Positions 1 through 9,657 of a stretch of DNA of 64,000 nt are shown piece by piece. The position numbers and the translations under genes are program-made. The stretch's first letter is position 1. Each line of letters opens with the position of its first letter. The stretch is from Exiguobacterium sp. s48 (GTDB lineage Bacteria; Bacillota; Bacilli; Exiguobacteriales; Exiguobacteriaceae). The stretch lies in assembly GCF_018617395.1 (NCBI RefSeq), contig NZ_JACSKC010000001.1:620001-684000 (forward strand). Direction: 5' to 3'. A model generated the notes under the pieces. That model was not told the DNA's origin. It saw only the letters and a list, made by a program, of their open reading frames with translations, and made no database searches.

Positions 1-67
1 TCTGTTTGATAAATTTAACACAATACTTTAGTTTGGTAAAGTGATAATAAGATAAAGGGTGATTATC

Positions 68-991
68 ATGATTTGGTCAAATTCAAAAGGTTCAATTCCA
101 GAAGGATGGTATGAACTACAGTCAGGTGATGTCATTCGACCGAAGCGCTGGATGTTGTCATTTTTAGAGAAGGCAGAGTCGAGCGGTTATGCCGTCATCG
201 ACCCGCCGTTACTTGAATACTATTCCCACTATCAAAACTTGGCACTCTTTGACGAGTCGGCCTATTATCGTTTATTCGGGAATGATGGGGAACTCCTCGT
301 CATGCGCCCTGACTATACACTGCAAATCGCAAGAAAGTTAGCAGACGGTCATGAACCGATGCGTGTCGCTTACGCGGGGGCCGTCTATCGTCGGACGGTC
401 AAACATTCAGGGCAACCGCATGAACGGCAACAGCTCGGACTCGAGTGGGTCGATGGCGAAGAGAAGGACAGTCATCTGATTGAATCCTTTCTCGATATGA
501 CAGAAGGAGTCCTGCCTACTGAACGTTTGACGATCAAAATTGGGTCAGCGGCCGTCATCTCGCTCATCGCGAAAGAGACAGGTATTCAGGAACGGACATT
601 CCGTAAAATCCTAGCACTTCGAAACTTAGAGTCATTGCGTGAATTAGCAGAGACGTATCGCTATCCATTGATTGCGAAGCTACCGTTTCTAATTGGGAAT
701 TCTGCACTCGAAGAATTACGGGCTGGGGCACCGGATTCTCTAAAAGATGCCATCGATGAAGTGGACGATGCAGTGCAACACTTACGTACCATCGGTTTAG
801 AGGTATCATACGATTTCGGTCAAACGGGGGACTTTGATTACTATTCAGGTTTGACCGTGACTGGGAGTGTCGAAGGGAAGCGTGTCCTTTCAGGAGGACG
901 ATATGATTCACTCTATGGACATTTCGGACACTCGAGACGAGCATTCGGGATGTCACTCGATTTAGAACAGTTAGATGAGGTGATCAAATGA
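68..991 (+). CDS. hisZ: ATP phosphoribosyltransferase regulatory subunit HisZ
   Basis: This is a class II histidyl-tRNA synthetase-like protein (307 aa) that lacks the tRNA-binding region. In the family it pairs with short HisG to give active, histidine-regulated ATP phosphoribosyltransferase, the first step of histidine synthesis. Visible synthetase-fold signatures are RPDYTLQIAR near residue 80, HERQQLGLEW near 118 and SGGRYDSLYG near the C-terminus. I place the start at ATG 68 because AAAGGGTG lies just upstream; an in-frame GTG at 59 overlaps that site. It is the first of ten same-strand genes and overlaps hisG by 4 nt. The short HisG next door independently supports the call. Confidence 0.95.
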   Translation: MIWSNSKGSIPEGWYELQSGDVIRPKRWMLSFLEKAESSGYAVIDPPLLEYYSHYQNLALFDESAYYRLFGNDGELLVMRPDYTLQIARKLADGHEPMRVAYAGAVYRRTVKHSGQPHERQQLGLEWVDGEEKDSHLIESFLDMTEGVLPTERLTIKIGSAAVISLIAKETGIQERTFRKILALRNLESLRELAETYRYPLIAKLPFLIGNSALEELRAGAPDSLKDAIDEVDDAVQHLRTIGLEVSYDFGQTGDFDYYSGLTVTGSVEGKRVLSGGRYDSLYGHFGHSRRAFGMSLDLEQLDEVIK

Positions 992-1596
992 AAGTAGCGG
1001 TCGCGAAAGGTCGAATTGAAAAAGCAGCCCGTCAATTTTTTGTCGAACGTGACTTACCCGTATGGCCGGAGAAACGGGGCCGTGAGCTGACGGTACAAGC
1101 AGGAGATCATGAATTTATTTTCGTCAAAGGGGACGACGTCTATAAATATGTGATGCATGGAGCAGCAGATGTCGGCATTGTCGGTGGAGATATTTTACGA
1201 GAGAAAACACCCGGTGTGCTCGAAGTCGTCGACTTGCCGTTTGGGCGCTGTCGAATGGCCGTATGTGGTCCAAAAGTTCGACGCAACGGAACGAAAAAAT
1301 TAAAAGTGGCGAGTAAATATCCGAACATCGCCATCTCACACTTTGCGTCAAAGCGACAAAACGTAGAAGTCATCGCATTGAACGGATCGGTCGAACTTGC
1401 TCCGTTAACGGGACTCGCGGATTGCATCGTCGATATCGTCGAGACAGGCGCGACGTTGGCTGCAAACGACTTGGAAGAATACGAGACGATTTTTTCAATC
1501 AATGCAAAATTCATTACGAGTGAGACAGCTTTAGCGGAACAGCCTGACGAATTGAAGGCGTGGATTCGAAAGCTGAGTCAGGAGGAAAACGCATGA
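988..1596 (+). CDS. hisG: ATP phosphoribosyltransferase catalytic subunit, short form
   Basis: HisG joins ATP and PRPP to give phosphoribosyl-ATP, committing to histidine synthesis. At 202 aa it is the short form, without the C-terminal allosteric domain of about 80 residues found in long HisG, so it is expected to need HisZ. The early KGRIEK motif and the PRPP-site segment VDIVETGATL near residue 150 are visible. The ATG overlaps the hisZ stop (ATGA), and its own stop overlaps hisD in the same way, consistent with translational coupling. Confidence 0.95.
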   Translation: MKVAVAKGRIEKAARQFFVERDLPVWPEKRGRELTVQAGDHEFIFVKGDDVYKYVMHGAADVGIVGGDILREKTPGVLEVVDLPFGRCRMAVCGPKVRRNGTKKLKVASKYPNIAISHFASKRQNVEVIALNGSVELAPLTGLADCIVDIVETGATLAANDLEEYETIFSINAKFITSETALAEQPDELKAWIRKLSQEENA

Positions 1597-2810
1597 GTAC
1601 AGAAACGAATCGCTCAAGGCGCGAAGCTTGGGCGGAGGCCGTGAAACCAATCGTTGAATCGATTGAGGCCCGCGGAGACGAAGCGCTTCTAGAGTGGACG
1701 AAACAATTTGACGGGGTCGACCGAATCGAATCCATCGATTTGTCTCGCTTTATCCCCCCGACATCATATGCGGAATTAACAGAAGCATTGACGTTAGCAG
1801 CAGAACGGATTCGTGCGTTTCATGCTCGCCAAGTACGAGAAGACGACGTGTTCGAAGATACGATGTTTCGACTCGGGAGACGCTATATGCCACTCGATTC
1901 GGTCGGTGTTTACGTTCCCGGGGGTACAGCCGTCTATCCATCGAGCGTTCTCATGAACATCATTCCGGCAAAGGTGGCCGGTGTCAAACGTGTCGTAATG
2001 GTCACCCCACCAAAAGCAGATGGGATTGACATTTCCCTCTTGATCGCAGCAAAAATCGCAGGTGCCGATGAATGTTTTCTAATCGGAGGTGCCCAAGCCG
2101 TTGCCGCACTCGCATATGGGACAGAAACAATTCGTCCGGTCGATAAGATTGTCGGACCCGGAAATGCGTATGTCGCGACGGCGAAGGCGCTCGTCTCACA
2201 TATCGTTGGGATCGACTCCGTCGCGGGACCGTCCGAAGTATTAATTATTGCCGATGACACGGCAAATCCGAAGTGGGTTGCCGCCGATCTACTCGCACAA
2301 GCAGAACATGATGTGGAAGCGACGGCAATCGCACTCGTCACGACAGAAGCGCTTCGTGATGAAGTCGACCAAGAACTTGAGCGTCAACTTTCGCTCTTAC
2401 CACGACAAGAGATCGCCAGGGAATCATTGAAACGTGGCGGAGTAATCGTTCGATCACTAGAAGATGCTATCGATTATGCGAACACGATGGCTGCGGAGCA
2501 CGTCCAGTTGGCCGTCAAAGATCCTGAAACGTTGATGCGTGCGATACGTCACGGCGGGTCGTTCTTCCTCGGTCACGAGGCGGCGGAAGCGTTCGGGGAT
2601 TATATCGCTGGACCGAACCACGTCTTACCGACGAGCGGAACGGCACGATTCTCTAGTGGACTGTCGGTCGACGACTTTTATCGTCGTCAGACATTCCTTG
2701 AGATGACAGAGCTTGATGAGGCGATCACAAAGGCTGCGATTCGAATCGCCAAACAAGAACAATTAGAAGGACATGCCCGTGCGATGGCTGTTCGGATGGA
2801 GGACATATGA
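1593..2810 (+). CDS. hisD: Histidinol dehydrogenase
   Basis: HisD oxidises L-histidinol to L-histidine in two NAD-dependent steps using a bound zinc. The 405-aa protein carries family blocks including GVYVPGGTAVYPSS, GPGNAYVATAK, AGPSEVLIIAD and the C-terminal GPNHVLPTSGTARF that holds zinc and catalytic residues. The chosen start is ATG 1593, preceded by GGAGG at 1581-1585 and overlapping the hisG stop as ATGA; a longer frame reaches back to 1560 but has no ribosome binding site. Third gene of the his operon and close to the usual length. Confidence 0.96.
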   Translation: MSTETNRSRREAWAEAVKPIVESIEARGDEALLEWTKQFDGVDRIESIDLSRFIPPTSYAELTEALTLAAERIRAFHARQVREDDVFEDTMFRLGRRYMPLDSVGVYVPGGTAVYPSSVLMNIIPAKVAGVKRVVMVTPPKADGIDISLLIAAKIAGADECFLIGGAQAVAALAYGTETIRPVDKIVGPGNAYVATAKALVSHIVGIDSVAGPSEVLIIADDTANPKWVAADLLAQAEHDVEATAIALVTTEALRDEVDQELERQLSLLPRQEIARESLKRGGVIVRSLEDAIDYANTMAAEHVQLAVKDPETLMRAIRHGGSFFLGHEAAEAFGDYIAGPNHVLPTSGTARFSSGLSVDDFYRRQTFLEMTELDEAITKAAIRIAKQEQLEGHARAMAVRMEDI

Positions 2811-3823
2811 GACGAAATTATCAGAACATCCCGCGATATGTGCCTCACGCCGTATCAGGGTACGCGCTGAATCAAAATGAAAGTCAATATCCGTTACCAG
2901 AGCGGCTTGAACGAGCTATTCGAGACGTTTCACTCGAGGCGCTCAGCCGTTATCCGGTCGAAGAATTGCTTGCCTTAAAAGCGAGTTATGCGAATTATGC
3001 GGGAGTCGAGACGACGCAACTGATGGTCGGGAGTGGAAGCGACGAGCTGTTAGCCATCTTAAGTCAGGCCATTTTAGATACGGAAGACCGTGTGGTCGCA
3101 CCGGCTCCAGACTTTTCGATGTATGGCATATACACACAGATTGCGAGAGGGCACTTCATGCAACCAGATAAGCTTGGATTGAGTTACGATGCCCTAACCG
3201 AACTCATTCAAACGAATGAGCCGAAGCTCGTTCTGATTTCGAATCCGAATAACCCGACCGGTAAGATGTGGACACTTGAAGAATTGTCGGACATTGCGAC
3301 ACGCGTCCCTTATCTCGTCGTAGATGAGGCGTATATCGATTTCACGATGGAGGACTCGTTTGTATCTCGCTTGAACGAACATCCGAACGTCATCATCTTA
3401 CGAACATTATCAAAAGCGTTTGGTCTTGCGAACCTTCGAATTGGATTCATGATTGCGTCAGAAGAGATCATCGAACAAATCGACCGATTCCGTTCACCGT
3501 TCAATGTGAGTGGACTCAGTGCCGCAGTCGCCAACGTTGTATTGCGTGATGAGACATATATCCAAGAGTCGATTCAGTTCCACACGGCGCAACGTGAGAA
3601 ATTAACCGAGTTGTTACGACCGATCGGTGAGATTTTACCGAGTCGTGCCAACTTTATCTATGTCAAAACCGATGACAGTGAAGGGTGGGCATCCCGCTTC
3701 CTAGAAAAAGGCGTCCATGTACGTGCGTTTCCGGATGGATTACGTGTCAGTGCAGGGACAGATGAGGCGTATGCCTATATCCGACAAACGATTGAAGAGG
3801 TGAATTCTGTTGAGAACAGCTGA
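2807..3823 (+). CDS. hisC: Histidinol-phosphate aminotransferase (operon copy)
   Basis: This is a PLP-dependent fold-type I aminotransferase (338 aa) that converts imidazole-acetol phosphate and glutamate to histidinol phosphate. [11 protein letters not shown] near the N-terminus, the SNPNNPTGK block, DEAYIDF, and the lysine-bearing [15 protein letters not shown] that forms the Schiff base are all visible. The C-terminal substrate-carboxylate arginine lies in GLRVSAGT. It overlaps hisD by 4 nt and hisB by 14 nt. A second gene of nearly equal length lies at 8.6-9.7 kb; this copy is the likelier biosynthetic one because of its place in the operon. Confidence 0.94.
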   Translation: MRRNYQNIPRYVPHAVSGYALNQNESQYPLPERLERAIRDVSLEALSRYPVEELLALKASYANYAGVETTQLMVGSGSDELLAILSQAILDTEDRVVAPAPDFSMYGIYTQIARGHFMQPDKLGLSYDALTELIQTNEPKLVLISNPNNPTGKMWTLEELSDIATRVPYLVVDEAYIDFTMEDSFVSRLNEHPNVIILRTLSKAFGLANLRIGFMIASEEIIEQIDRFRSPFNVSGLSAAVANVVLRDETYIQESIQFHTAQREKLTELLRPIGEILPSRANFIYVKTDDSEGWASRFLEKGVHVRAFPDGLRVSAGTDEAYAYIRQTIEEVNSVENS

Positions 3824-4397
3824 ACTAAAGCGTGAGACGAAAGAGACAAAAATTGAGATTCGAGTCAATCTAGATGGAACAGGAGAAAGCACCATCCAAA
3901 CAGGAGTCGGTTTTTTTGACCACATGTTGACGTTACTTGCCTTTCACAGTCAGATGGACTTAGAGGTGAAAGTCGAAGGAGATACGTGGGTCGATGCTCA
4001 TCACACAGTCGAAGACGTGGGGATTGCGCTCGGTCAACTCATCGCCAAGTCACTCGGGGACAAAGTCGGGATTCGCCGCTATGGGTCGAGTTACATGCCG
4101 ATGGATGAAACGCTAGCACGAGCGGTCATTGATGTGTCAGGGCGTCCCTTCCTCGTCTATCAAGCGGATATTCGCAATCCGAAGCTTGGCGATTTTGATA
4201 CCGAGCTCGCTGAGGAATTCTTCCGGGCCGTTGCCATGAATGGTCGACTCACACTGCACTTAGCTGTCCTGTATGGGTCGAACTCACACCACATGATTGA
4301 AGGGTTGTTCAAAGCGTTCGGACGAGCACTTGCTGAGGCGATCTCGAGTGATGGGACGAATCGCCTCCCTTCTACGAAAGGATGGATCGAAGGATGA
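3810..4397 (+). CDS. hisB: Imidazoleglycerol-phosphate dehydratase
   Basis: This is monofunctional IGP dehydratase (195 aa) without the phosphatase domain found in enterobacterial HisB. It dehydrates imidazole glycerol phosphate to imidazole-acetol phosphate. The metal-binding motifs [20 protein letters not shown] and [17 protein letters not shown] are present. The start is TTG 3810, inside hisC, preceded by AGAGGTG. A histidinol phosphatase is therefore needed elsewhere; none is recognised in this window. The stop overlaps hisH as ATGA. Confidence 0.95.
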   Translation: MRTAELKRETKETKIEIRVNLDGTGESTIQTGVGFFDHMLTLLAFHSQMDLEVKVEGDTWVDAHHTVEDVGIALGQLIAKSLGDKVGIRRYGSSYMPMDETLARAVIDVSGRPFLVYQADIRNPKLGDFDTELAEEFFRAVAMNGRLTLHLAVLYGSNSHHMIEGLFKAFGRALAEAISSDGTNRLPSTKGWIEG

Positions 4398-4981
4398 AAG
4401 TAGCCGTCATCGATTATGGAATGGGAAACGTATTTAACGTCGAGCGTGCGTTACAAGCAATCGGTTGCTACGTCGTGATCACGAATGATGCTAGCAAAAT
4501 TGAAGAGGCGGATGCCATTTTACTTCCTGGGGTCGGTGCCTTCCCGCAAGCGATGCAATCACTCGAACAGACGGGGCTCATCCCCTTATTGCAAAAGATG
4601 GCGACGGAGAAACCTTTTTTAGGAATCTGTCTTGGGATGCAGCTCTTGTTTGATTCGAGCACGGAAGGTATGCCGACAAAAGGTCTCGGGTTGATTCCGG
4701 GAACGGTCGAGCGGATGCGAGCGAAGCGTCTTCCACACGTGGGATGGAACTCGATCCTCCGTGATGAGGATGTCTATTTTGTACACTCATACCACGCTGT
4801 GACGGCCGACGATTACATCGTGGCGGCAGCTGATTATATGGGTGAGAAAGTTCCGGCAATCGTTCAAAAAGGGCTCGTGACGGGCATGCAGTTCCACCCG
4901 GAAAAGAGCGGGACGTTCGGTCTCAGTTTACTTCAAGAATGGAAGGAGGCGGTCGAACGTGAGATTACTACCCGCCATTGA
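4394..4981 (+). CDS. hisH: Imidazole glycerol phosphate synthase, glutaminase subunit
   Basis: HisH is a class I glutamine amidotransferase (195 aa) that supplies ammonia to HisF. The nucleophile elbow GICLGMQLL and the His-Glu pair in QFHPEKSG complete the Cys-His-Glu triad, and the N-terminal VIDYGMGN is typical. The start is ATG 4394 overlapping the hisB stop, rather than the in-frame ATG at 4382. It overlaps hisA by 23 nt and works as a complex with HisF, two genes downstream. Confidence 0.95.
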   Translation: MKVAVIDYGMGNVFNVERALQAIGCYVVITNDASKIEEADAILLPGVGAFPQAMQSLEQTGLIPLLQKMATEKPFLGICLGMQLLFDSSTEGMPTKGLGLIPGTVERMRAKRLPHVGWNSILRDEDVYFVHSYHAVTADDYIVAAADYMGEKVPAIVQKGLVTGMQFHPEKSGTFGLSLLQEWKEAVEREITTRH

Positions 4982-5672
4982 TTTGATTGGAGGCAAGATT
5001 GTCCGTTTGACGGAAGGTGATTTTTCCACGGAAGAACAATACGGGGATCCGTATGAATTATTAAAAGCGTGGCAAGGAAAAGTTCCGATGATTCACTTAA
5101 TTGATTTAGAAGGGGCCAAGGCAGGTGAGCCGCGTCACTTAGACGTTGTCCGCTATGCGAAGTCTCTTGGATTTCTTGTTCAAACAGGAGGTGGGATTCG
5201 TTCTAAAGCCTCACTTGATGCGGTCATGGAAACGGGTGCGGACCGCGTCCTTTTAGGGACGAAGGCGTTTACGGATCCTGACTTTTTGGACAAGGCGATT
5301 GAAAAGTACGGGAAGCGAGTTGCTGTGGCACTCGATGCATATGACGGAAAGGTCGCCATCAATGGATGGCAGGAAGCGACAAAGCTCGATGACATCTCGG
5401 TCGCCCAAGATCTCGTCAAACGAGGCATTGAGACGATTCTGTATACCGATATCGGATCCGATGGGAAATTGAACGGACCGAATGTTTCTCGCATGAAGGC
5501 GCTGCGTCAAATCGTCAACGTCACACTGATTGCCTCAGGCGGTGTGACGACCGAAGAGGACGTGAAGGAACTAATGATGGCCAAGATTGATGAGGCCGTC
5601 GTCGGGAAAGCACTTCTGTCCGGTAAAGTGAGTATCGAAGAACTGATTGAGTGGGAGGCGCGTTATGCTTAA
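4959..5672 (+). CDS. hisA: ProFAR isomerase HisA
   Basis: HisA is a (beta/alpha)8 barrel (237 aa) that isomerises ProFAR to PRFAR by an Amadori rearrangement. The first catalytic Asp lies in [14 protein letters not shown], and the second in [14 protein letters not shown]; phosphate-binding glycine loops include VQTGGGIR and ASGGV. The start is GTG 4959 with GGAGG about 15 nt upstream (4944-4948), and the gene begins inside hisH. It shares ancestry with HisF next door. Confidence 0.95.
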   Translation: MRLLPAIDLIGGKIVRLTEGDFSTEEQYGDPYELLKAWQGKVPMIHLIDLEGAKAGEPRHLDVVRYAKSLGFLVQTGGGIRSKASLDAVMETGADRVLLGTKAFTDPDFLDKAIEKYGKRVAVALDAYDGKVAINGWQEATKLDDISVAQDLVKRGIETILYTDIGSDGKLNGPNVSRMKALRQIVNVTLIASGGVTTEEDVKELMMAKIDEAVVGKALLSGKVSIEELIEWEARYA

Positions 5673-6432
5673 ACGCAGAATTATTCCATGTCTCGATGTG
5701 AAGGATGGCCGTGTCGTCAAAGGGATTGAATTCGTTCAATTGAGAGACATCGGGGACCCGGTCGAAATCGCGAAATATTATGACGAGTCCGGAGCCGATG
5801 AACTTGTCTTTCTCGATATCACGGCAAGTACAGAGCGTCGCCAGACGATGCTCGATGTCGTCAGCGCTGTGGCACGAAAAGTATTCATCCCGCTGACAGT
5901 CGGTGGTGGGATTCGTTCACTCGAGGATATCTCCTCATTATTAAAAGCAGGAGCGGACAAAGTATCGTTGAATACGCTCGCTGTCGAATCACCAAGTCTC
6001 ATCCGTGAAGCGGCCGATCGTTTCGGTTCTCAATGCATCGTCGTCGCAATCGACGTAAAGTTTGAAGATGGGGAGTACTATGTTTACACATATGGAGGTA
6101 AACAGAAGACAGACCTGTTAGCGGTCGAATGGGCGAAACAAGTGGCCGCGCTCGGGGCGGGTGAACTTCTTGTGACGTCCATGAACCAAGACGGAAAGCA
6201 AAGCGGATATGACCTTGCGATTTTAGAACAACTTCGCGAAGTCGTCGACATTCCGATTATCGCATCAGGTGGGGCAGGGAATGCCGAACACGTGGTCGAA
6301 GCGCTTGAAAAGGTCGACGCTGCGCTACTTGCCTCCATCTTACATGACCGAAAAACGACAGTAGAAGAGGTGAAGCACGTATGCACGAGTCACAACTTGC
6401 CGATGCGGTTCGTTTCGACGAAAATGGATTAA
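5665..6432 (+). CDS. hisF: Imidazole glycerol phosphate synthase, cyclase subunit
   Basis: HisF cyclises PRFAR with ammonia from HisH to IGP and AICAR, linking histidine to purine synthesis. The 255-aa barrel shows [14 protein letters not shown] with the catalytic Asp, LTVGGGIRS, and [13 protein letters not shown] with the second Asp. ATG 5665 begins 8 nt before the hisA stop and follows GGGAGG; an in-frame start at 5647 would add six unlikely residues. The 3' end overlaps hisI by 52 nt, the largest overlap in the operon. Confidence 0.95.
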   Translation: MLKRRIIPCLDVKDGRVVKGIEFVQLRDIGDPVEIAKYYDESGADELVFLDITASTERRQTMLDVVSAVARKVFIPLTVGGGIRSLEDISSLLKAGADKVSLNTLAVESPSLIREAADRFGSQCIVVAIDVKFEDGEYYVYTYGGKQKTDLLAVEWAKQVAALGAGELLVTSMNQDGKQSGYDLAILEQLREVVDIPIIASGGAGNAEHVVEALEKVDAALLASILHDRKTTVEEVKHVCTSHNLPMRFVSTKMD

Positions 6433-6713
6433 TTCCCGCCATCATCGTCTCAGAAGAAGACGGGGCCGTCCTCATGCTCGGATATATGAATGATGAGGCC
6501 ATCCGTCAAACGCTACGTGAACGGGTCGTGACGTTCTGGTCTCGTTCAAAAGGTAGGCTATGGATGAAAGGGGAGACGAGCGGCAACACACTTGACGTCG
6601 TCAGTATCCACGTCGACTGTGATCAGGATGCGCTTCTCGTTCGTGTCCATGCGAATGGTCCGACTTGTCATACCGGAAATCGAAGTTGTTTCTTTACGGA
6701 GGTGAACGTATGA
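6381..6713 (+). CDS. hisI: Phosphoribosyl-AMP cyclohydrolase (stand-alone)
   Basis: HisI hydrolyses the purine ring of phosphoribosyl-AMP to give ProFAR, a zinc-dependent reaction. The 110-aa protein has GYMNDEA, the [18 protein letters not shown] block, DCDQDALLV with metal-binding residues and the closing CHTGNRSCF cysteines. It is not fused to HisE, unlike the bifunctional HisIE of many bacteria; hisE follows as a separate frame with an ATGA overlap. AGAGGTG precedes ATG 6381, inside hisF. Confidence 0.95.
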   Translation: MHESQLADAVRFDENGLIPAIIVSEEDGAVLMLGYMNDEAIRQTLRERVVTFWSRSKGRLWMKGETSGNTLDVVSIHVDCDQDALLVRVHANGPTCHTGNRSCFFTEVNV

Positions 6714-7018
6714 TTCATGAATTGGAGCAATTGATTCAATCCAGAAAAGATGAACCAAAAGAAGGTTCGTATACGACGTATTTGTTTGAACAAGGCGTCG
6801 AAAAAATCGCGAAGAAGTTCGGTGAAGAATCGTTCGAGGTCGTCATTGCTGCCATGACGGATGAAGACTTGGTCGAAGAATCAGCTGATCTTCTGTATCA
6901 TCTACTCGTCTTATTGGCGGCTAAAGGTGTGCGCTTAGAGGATGTGGAAGCGTTACTCGCCAAACGTCACGGCACGACGACGCCGGCGAAGCCTCGTCGC
7001 GACGTAACGGAATGGTAA
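6710..7018 (+). CDS. hisE: Phosphoribosyl-ATP pyrophosphohydrolase
   Basis: HisE removes pyrophosphate from phosphoribosyl-ATP, the second step of the pathway. The 102-aa all-alpha MazG-like protein has the metal-binding helices [13 protein letters not shown] and [15 protein letters not shown] place the start at ATG 6710 after ACGGAGGTG, overlapping the hisI stop; a longer frame reaching 6665 lies inside hisI. It is the last gene of the operon and is followed at once by a strong terminator. Confidence 0.94.
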   Translation: MIHELEQLIQSRKDEPKEGSYTTYLFEQGVEKIAKKFGEESFEVVIAAMTDEDLVEESADLLYHLLVLLAAKGVRLEDVEALLAKRHGTTTPAKPRRDVTEW

Positions 7019-7020
7019 AG

Positions 7021-7053
7021 AAAAGAGGAAGGAGAACCGCTCCTTCCTCTTTT
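7021..7053. terminator. Bidirectional terminator after the his operon
   Basis: A perfect 14-bp stem (7021-7034 with 7040-7053) closes a 5-nt loop. It begins with A residues and ends with T residues, so it can serve both hisE and the convergent gene at 7057. Confidence 0.9.
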
Positions 7054-7056
7054 ATA

Positions 7057-7980
7057 TTATCGATTCACCGAAGCAGCCATGCGAATATATGTATGGCGTC
7101 GTCCACGAATGGCAATCGAAAGTGCCTGGATGTTCTCTGGTACGGCAATCCCGGACAGTCCGGCGTCACCGATATGGACGATATCTGCGCCGCCTCGTTT
7201 TGAAGAGAGTGCAATCTCCCGAACGGTCGCGACATCTGCGCCTTCTTGTGACGTTCCAATCGCCGCTAATGTGAGAGCGCCGAGCGCTTGCAGTTCTTGC
7301 ACGAGTTCGTGGAACGATTCTTCACGGACACCAGGTACGGTGCCTGGAGCCGGCAGGAGAATGATGTCTGCACCAGCTTCGACGAAGCGGATATATGCGT
7401 CACGGTCCAACACATTGCCGACTCCGGCCTGGTGCATCTTTCCAGCAATGATGACCCCTGCGAATTCACGACGCGCTTGGATGATTGCTTGTTCGATGGC
7501 TTCATTCGTAACTCCGGTATTCGGATTGCCTGTCAGACAGACGAAATCAATCCCGAGCTCAGACGCTTTTTGGAACGCTTCCATTGAAGCGAGTCTACCT
7601 CGTTTCACGTCATTCATTTCAGACGACTTCTCTGAAAAATCGACAGGTTCCAAGTTGACTCCAATTGGCAATCCAATCAGTCGTTTTAGTTCCAGAATCG
7701 GATGGTCACTCATCTCATCACCTGGCATCTCGCCGAACAACGCATGACTTTCAAGTCCTTTAATGTAAGGGTGAAACACATCCAACATGTTCAATAAAAT
7801 CAAGTCGGCGCCGAATGCTCGCGCGAGTTCCGCATTTGTCACTTCTGGGTAAAGTGGCTGAACCGTCGGGATGACCTCGGCCATGACCGTTCGTCCTTCC
7901 GCTTTTCGAATCGATTCGACTAGATCTTGGCGGTTAAACGTTAAAAAATCACTTGCCCGACATTCTAAAATCCGTTTCAT
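7057..7980 (-). CDS. TIM-barrel-like protein of unknown function
   Basis: I do not recognise a characterised function. The 307-aa protein looks like a (beta/alpha)8 enzyme: regularly spaced hydrophobic strands end in acidic or glycine turns such as ADLILLNMLD, GVNLEPVD, FVCLTGNPNTG, GVIIAGKMHQ, ADIILLPAPGTVPG and ADIVHIGDAGLSG. The fold would suit an isocitrate-lyase/PEP-mutase-like or other phosphate-binding barrel, but no diagnostic catalytic motif is clear. ATG 7980 is favoured, 8 nt after GGAGG; GTG 7983 is possible. It is a single gene between the his operon terminator and divergent maa. Confidence 0.6.
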   Translation of the reverse strand: MKRILECRASDFLTFNRQDLVESIRKAEGRTVMAEVIPTVQPLYPEVTNAELARAFGADLILLNMLDVFHPYIKGLESHALFGEMPGDEMSDHPILELKRLIGLPIGVNLEPVDFSEKSSEMNDVKRGRLASMEAFQKASELGIDFVCLTGNPNTGVTNEAIEQAIIQARREFAGVIIAGKMHQAGVGNVLDRDAYIRFVEAGADIILLPAPGTVPGVREESFHELVQELQALGALTLAAIGTSQEGADVATVREIALSSKRGGADIVHIGDAGLSGIAVPENIQALSIAIRGRRHTYIRMAASVNR

Positions 7981-8066
7981 CACATCTGCCTCCTTCTGCT
8001 CATCCTTGTCTCTATTCCCTAAACCTTCAAAAAATCCTCTATACTAACGAGTAAGGAGGGATAAAA

Positions 8067-8621
8067 ATGACGGAAAAAGAGAAGATGATTCGTGGTGAAC
8101 TCTATTTAGCGGGTGATGACACGCTCGTCGCAGACCGTAAGCGTGCCCGGCGATTGACTGAACGATTCAATCGATCTGGGATTGATGAGTTGGAAGAACG
8201 AAATGAGATTCTTAGTGAGTTACTCGGTTCGACGAAAGAGTCGTATTACATCGAACCGAACTTCAAATGTGATTACGGGTACAATATTCACTTGGGAGAA
8301 CGATTCTATGCGAATTTTGATTGTGTCTTTTTAGACATCTGTCCTATCACGTTCGGGGATGACTGCATGCTTGCACCGGGCGTACATATTTACACGGCGA
8401 CACACCCGATTGACCCAACTGAGCGCATCTCAGGATATGAGTTCGGGAAACCCGTGACCATCGGGGACCGAGTATGGATCGGTGGAGGGGCCATCATCAA
8501 TCCGGGAGTGACGATTGGGGATGAGGCTGTCATTGCATCTGGTGCCGTCGTCACAAAAGATGTTCCACCACGGACGGTCGTTGGAGGAAATCCGGCACGT
8601 GTGATCAAGACGATTGACTGA
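8067..8621 (+). CDS. maa: Maltose/galactoside O-acetyltransferase family protein
   Basis: This 184-aa trimeric left-handed beta-helix acetyltransferase transfers acetyl groups from acetyl-CoA to sugars such as maltose or glucose. The N-terminal [14 protein letters not shown] block is the maltose-transacetylase domain. Hexapeptide repeats run through the rest, with the catalytic His in TATHPID near residue 114 and the CoA-side segment [24 protein letters not shown] precedes ATG 8067. It is a lone gene ending at a shared terminator; the physiological sugar is unknown. Confidence 0.88.
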   Translation: MTEKEKMIRGELYLAGDDTLVADRKRARRLTERFNRSGIDELEERNEILSELLGSTKESYYIEPNFKCDYGYNIHLGERFYANFDCVFLDICPITFGDDCMLAPGVHIYTATHPIDPTERISGYEFGKPVTIGDRVWIGGGAIINPGVTIGDEAVIASGAVVTKDVPPRTVVGGNPARVIKTID

Positions 8622-8622
8622 C

Positions 8623-8656
8623 AAAAACTCCTGAACATGAGGTTCAGGAGTTTTTT
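8623..8656. terminator. Bidirectional terminator between maa and the second hisC
   Basis: A 14-bp perfect stem (8623-8636 with 8642-8655) and 5-nt loop are flanked by A and T runs. The stop codon of the minus-strand aminotransferase (8644-8646) lies inside the right arm. Confidence 0.88.
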
Positions 8657-9657
8657 ACGTGACTTGTATCCATGTATTGCTGAATAGCTGAATGTGCAAG
8701 ATGAAGCGCCATCTCGTCCCCGATTGTCACCCGAATCCCCATCTGTTGTTTCGACGTGTGTACGTTGAAGTCAGTCAAGTGCGACCACAACTCTTCATGT
8801 TGCTCTAACTCGACATACAAGAAGTTCGTCGTGGCAGGGATGACATGACCGATGGTTTCGAAGGCTTGCGCCCACTTTTGCCGCATCTCGTCATGCCATT
8901 CAATTGTTTCTTGAAGATAAGTGGCATCTTTTAAGAAGATGTTGCAAATTTTTGCACTCACCCCGCTAATGTTAAACGGTGGGATGAATTGACGGAAATA
9001 GTGTGCGAGTTCTGTGTTTGTCACCATGAATCCGATTCGAACGTTTGCCAATCCAAACGCTTTTGACATCGTGCGAAGCACGATGAGATTCGGAAGGGTG
9101 GCAATGAACGGAATCGTGCTTGCATCTGGTGTGAAGTCCATATACGCCTCATCTACTACGATATATGGCACAAGTGAGGCGAGATGCGTCAACTCTTCTA
9201 CGGTCCACAGCTTCCCAGTTGGATTGTTCGGATTCGAAAGGAGAAGAAGCTTCGGATGATGCGTCTCGATTGCCTCTAAAATCCCCTCATATGATAAATC
9301 ATTGGCTTGAACATGTTGCCCGTGGGCAATGGTCGTGAAGATGGGATACATCGAAAAGTCAGGTGCCGGGGACAAGACGATGTCATGTGGTGTGAGCAAT
9401 GCTTGCGTTACAACATGAATCATTTCATCACTCCCACAACCGACGAGTAATTGCTCAGGTGTGACGCCGGCGTATGTAGCGTATCGTTCGAACAATTCAT
9501 TGATTGGTTCGACGGGATATTCGTGTAAGTCATGGTACGTCAACGAATCAAGCTGACTCTTGATTCGGTCAGGTAATGGGAACTGACTTTCATTTTGGTT
9601 TAACCGATGTCCCGTCGGATAAACGACGGGATAGATCGGAAGCTCGATTTGTCTCAT
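8644..9657 (-). CDS. Second histidinol-phosphate aminotransferase-like protein
   Basis: This 337-aa PLP aminotransferase is a clear paralogue of the operon His[31 protein letters not shown] and [15 protein letters not shown] all align, including the Schiff-base lysine, and the C-terminal arginine lies in GIRVTIGD. It is translationally coupled (ATGA) to the upstream lipoprotein solute-binding gene, so it may act on an imported amino acid or aromatic keto acid rather than in histidine synthesis. HisC-family enzymes often accept aromatic substrates. Its last codons lie inside the terminator hairpin. Confidence 0.85.
   Translation of the reverse strand: MRQIELPIYPVVYPTGHRLNQNESQFPLPDRIKSQLDSLTYHDLHEYPVEPINELFERYATYAGVTPEQLLVGCGSDEMIHVVTQALLTPHDIVLSPAPDFSMYPIFTTIAHGQHVQANDLSYEGILEAIETHHPKLLLLSNPNNPTGKLWTVEELTHLASLVPYIVVDEAYMDFTPDASTIPFIATLPNLIVLRTMSKAFGLANVRIGFMVTNTELAHYFRQFIPPFNISGVSAKICNIFLKDATYLQETIEWHDEMRQKWAQAFETIGHVIPATTNFLYVELEQHEELWSHLTDFNVHTSKQQMGIRVTIGDEMALHLAHSAIQQYMDTSHVKNS

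Noticed and set aside
1-67. Possible promoter or T-box leader before hisZ
   Set aside because: Only 67 bases are present. TTGATA at 6-11 has no convincing -10 and no T-box features can be seen.
564-956. Long minus-strand open frame inside hisZ
   Set aside because: It is antisense to a certain gene, has no ribosome binding site and no recognisable protein.
7079-7747. 222-codon plus-strand frame opposite the barrel protein
   Set aside because: Composition is Ser/Arg-rich and it lacks a start signal; the minus-strand frame has a site and a folded-protein pattern.
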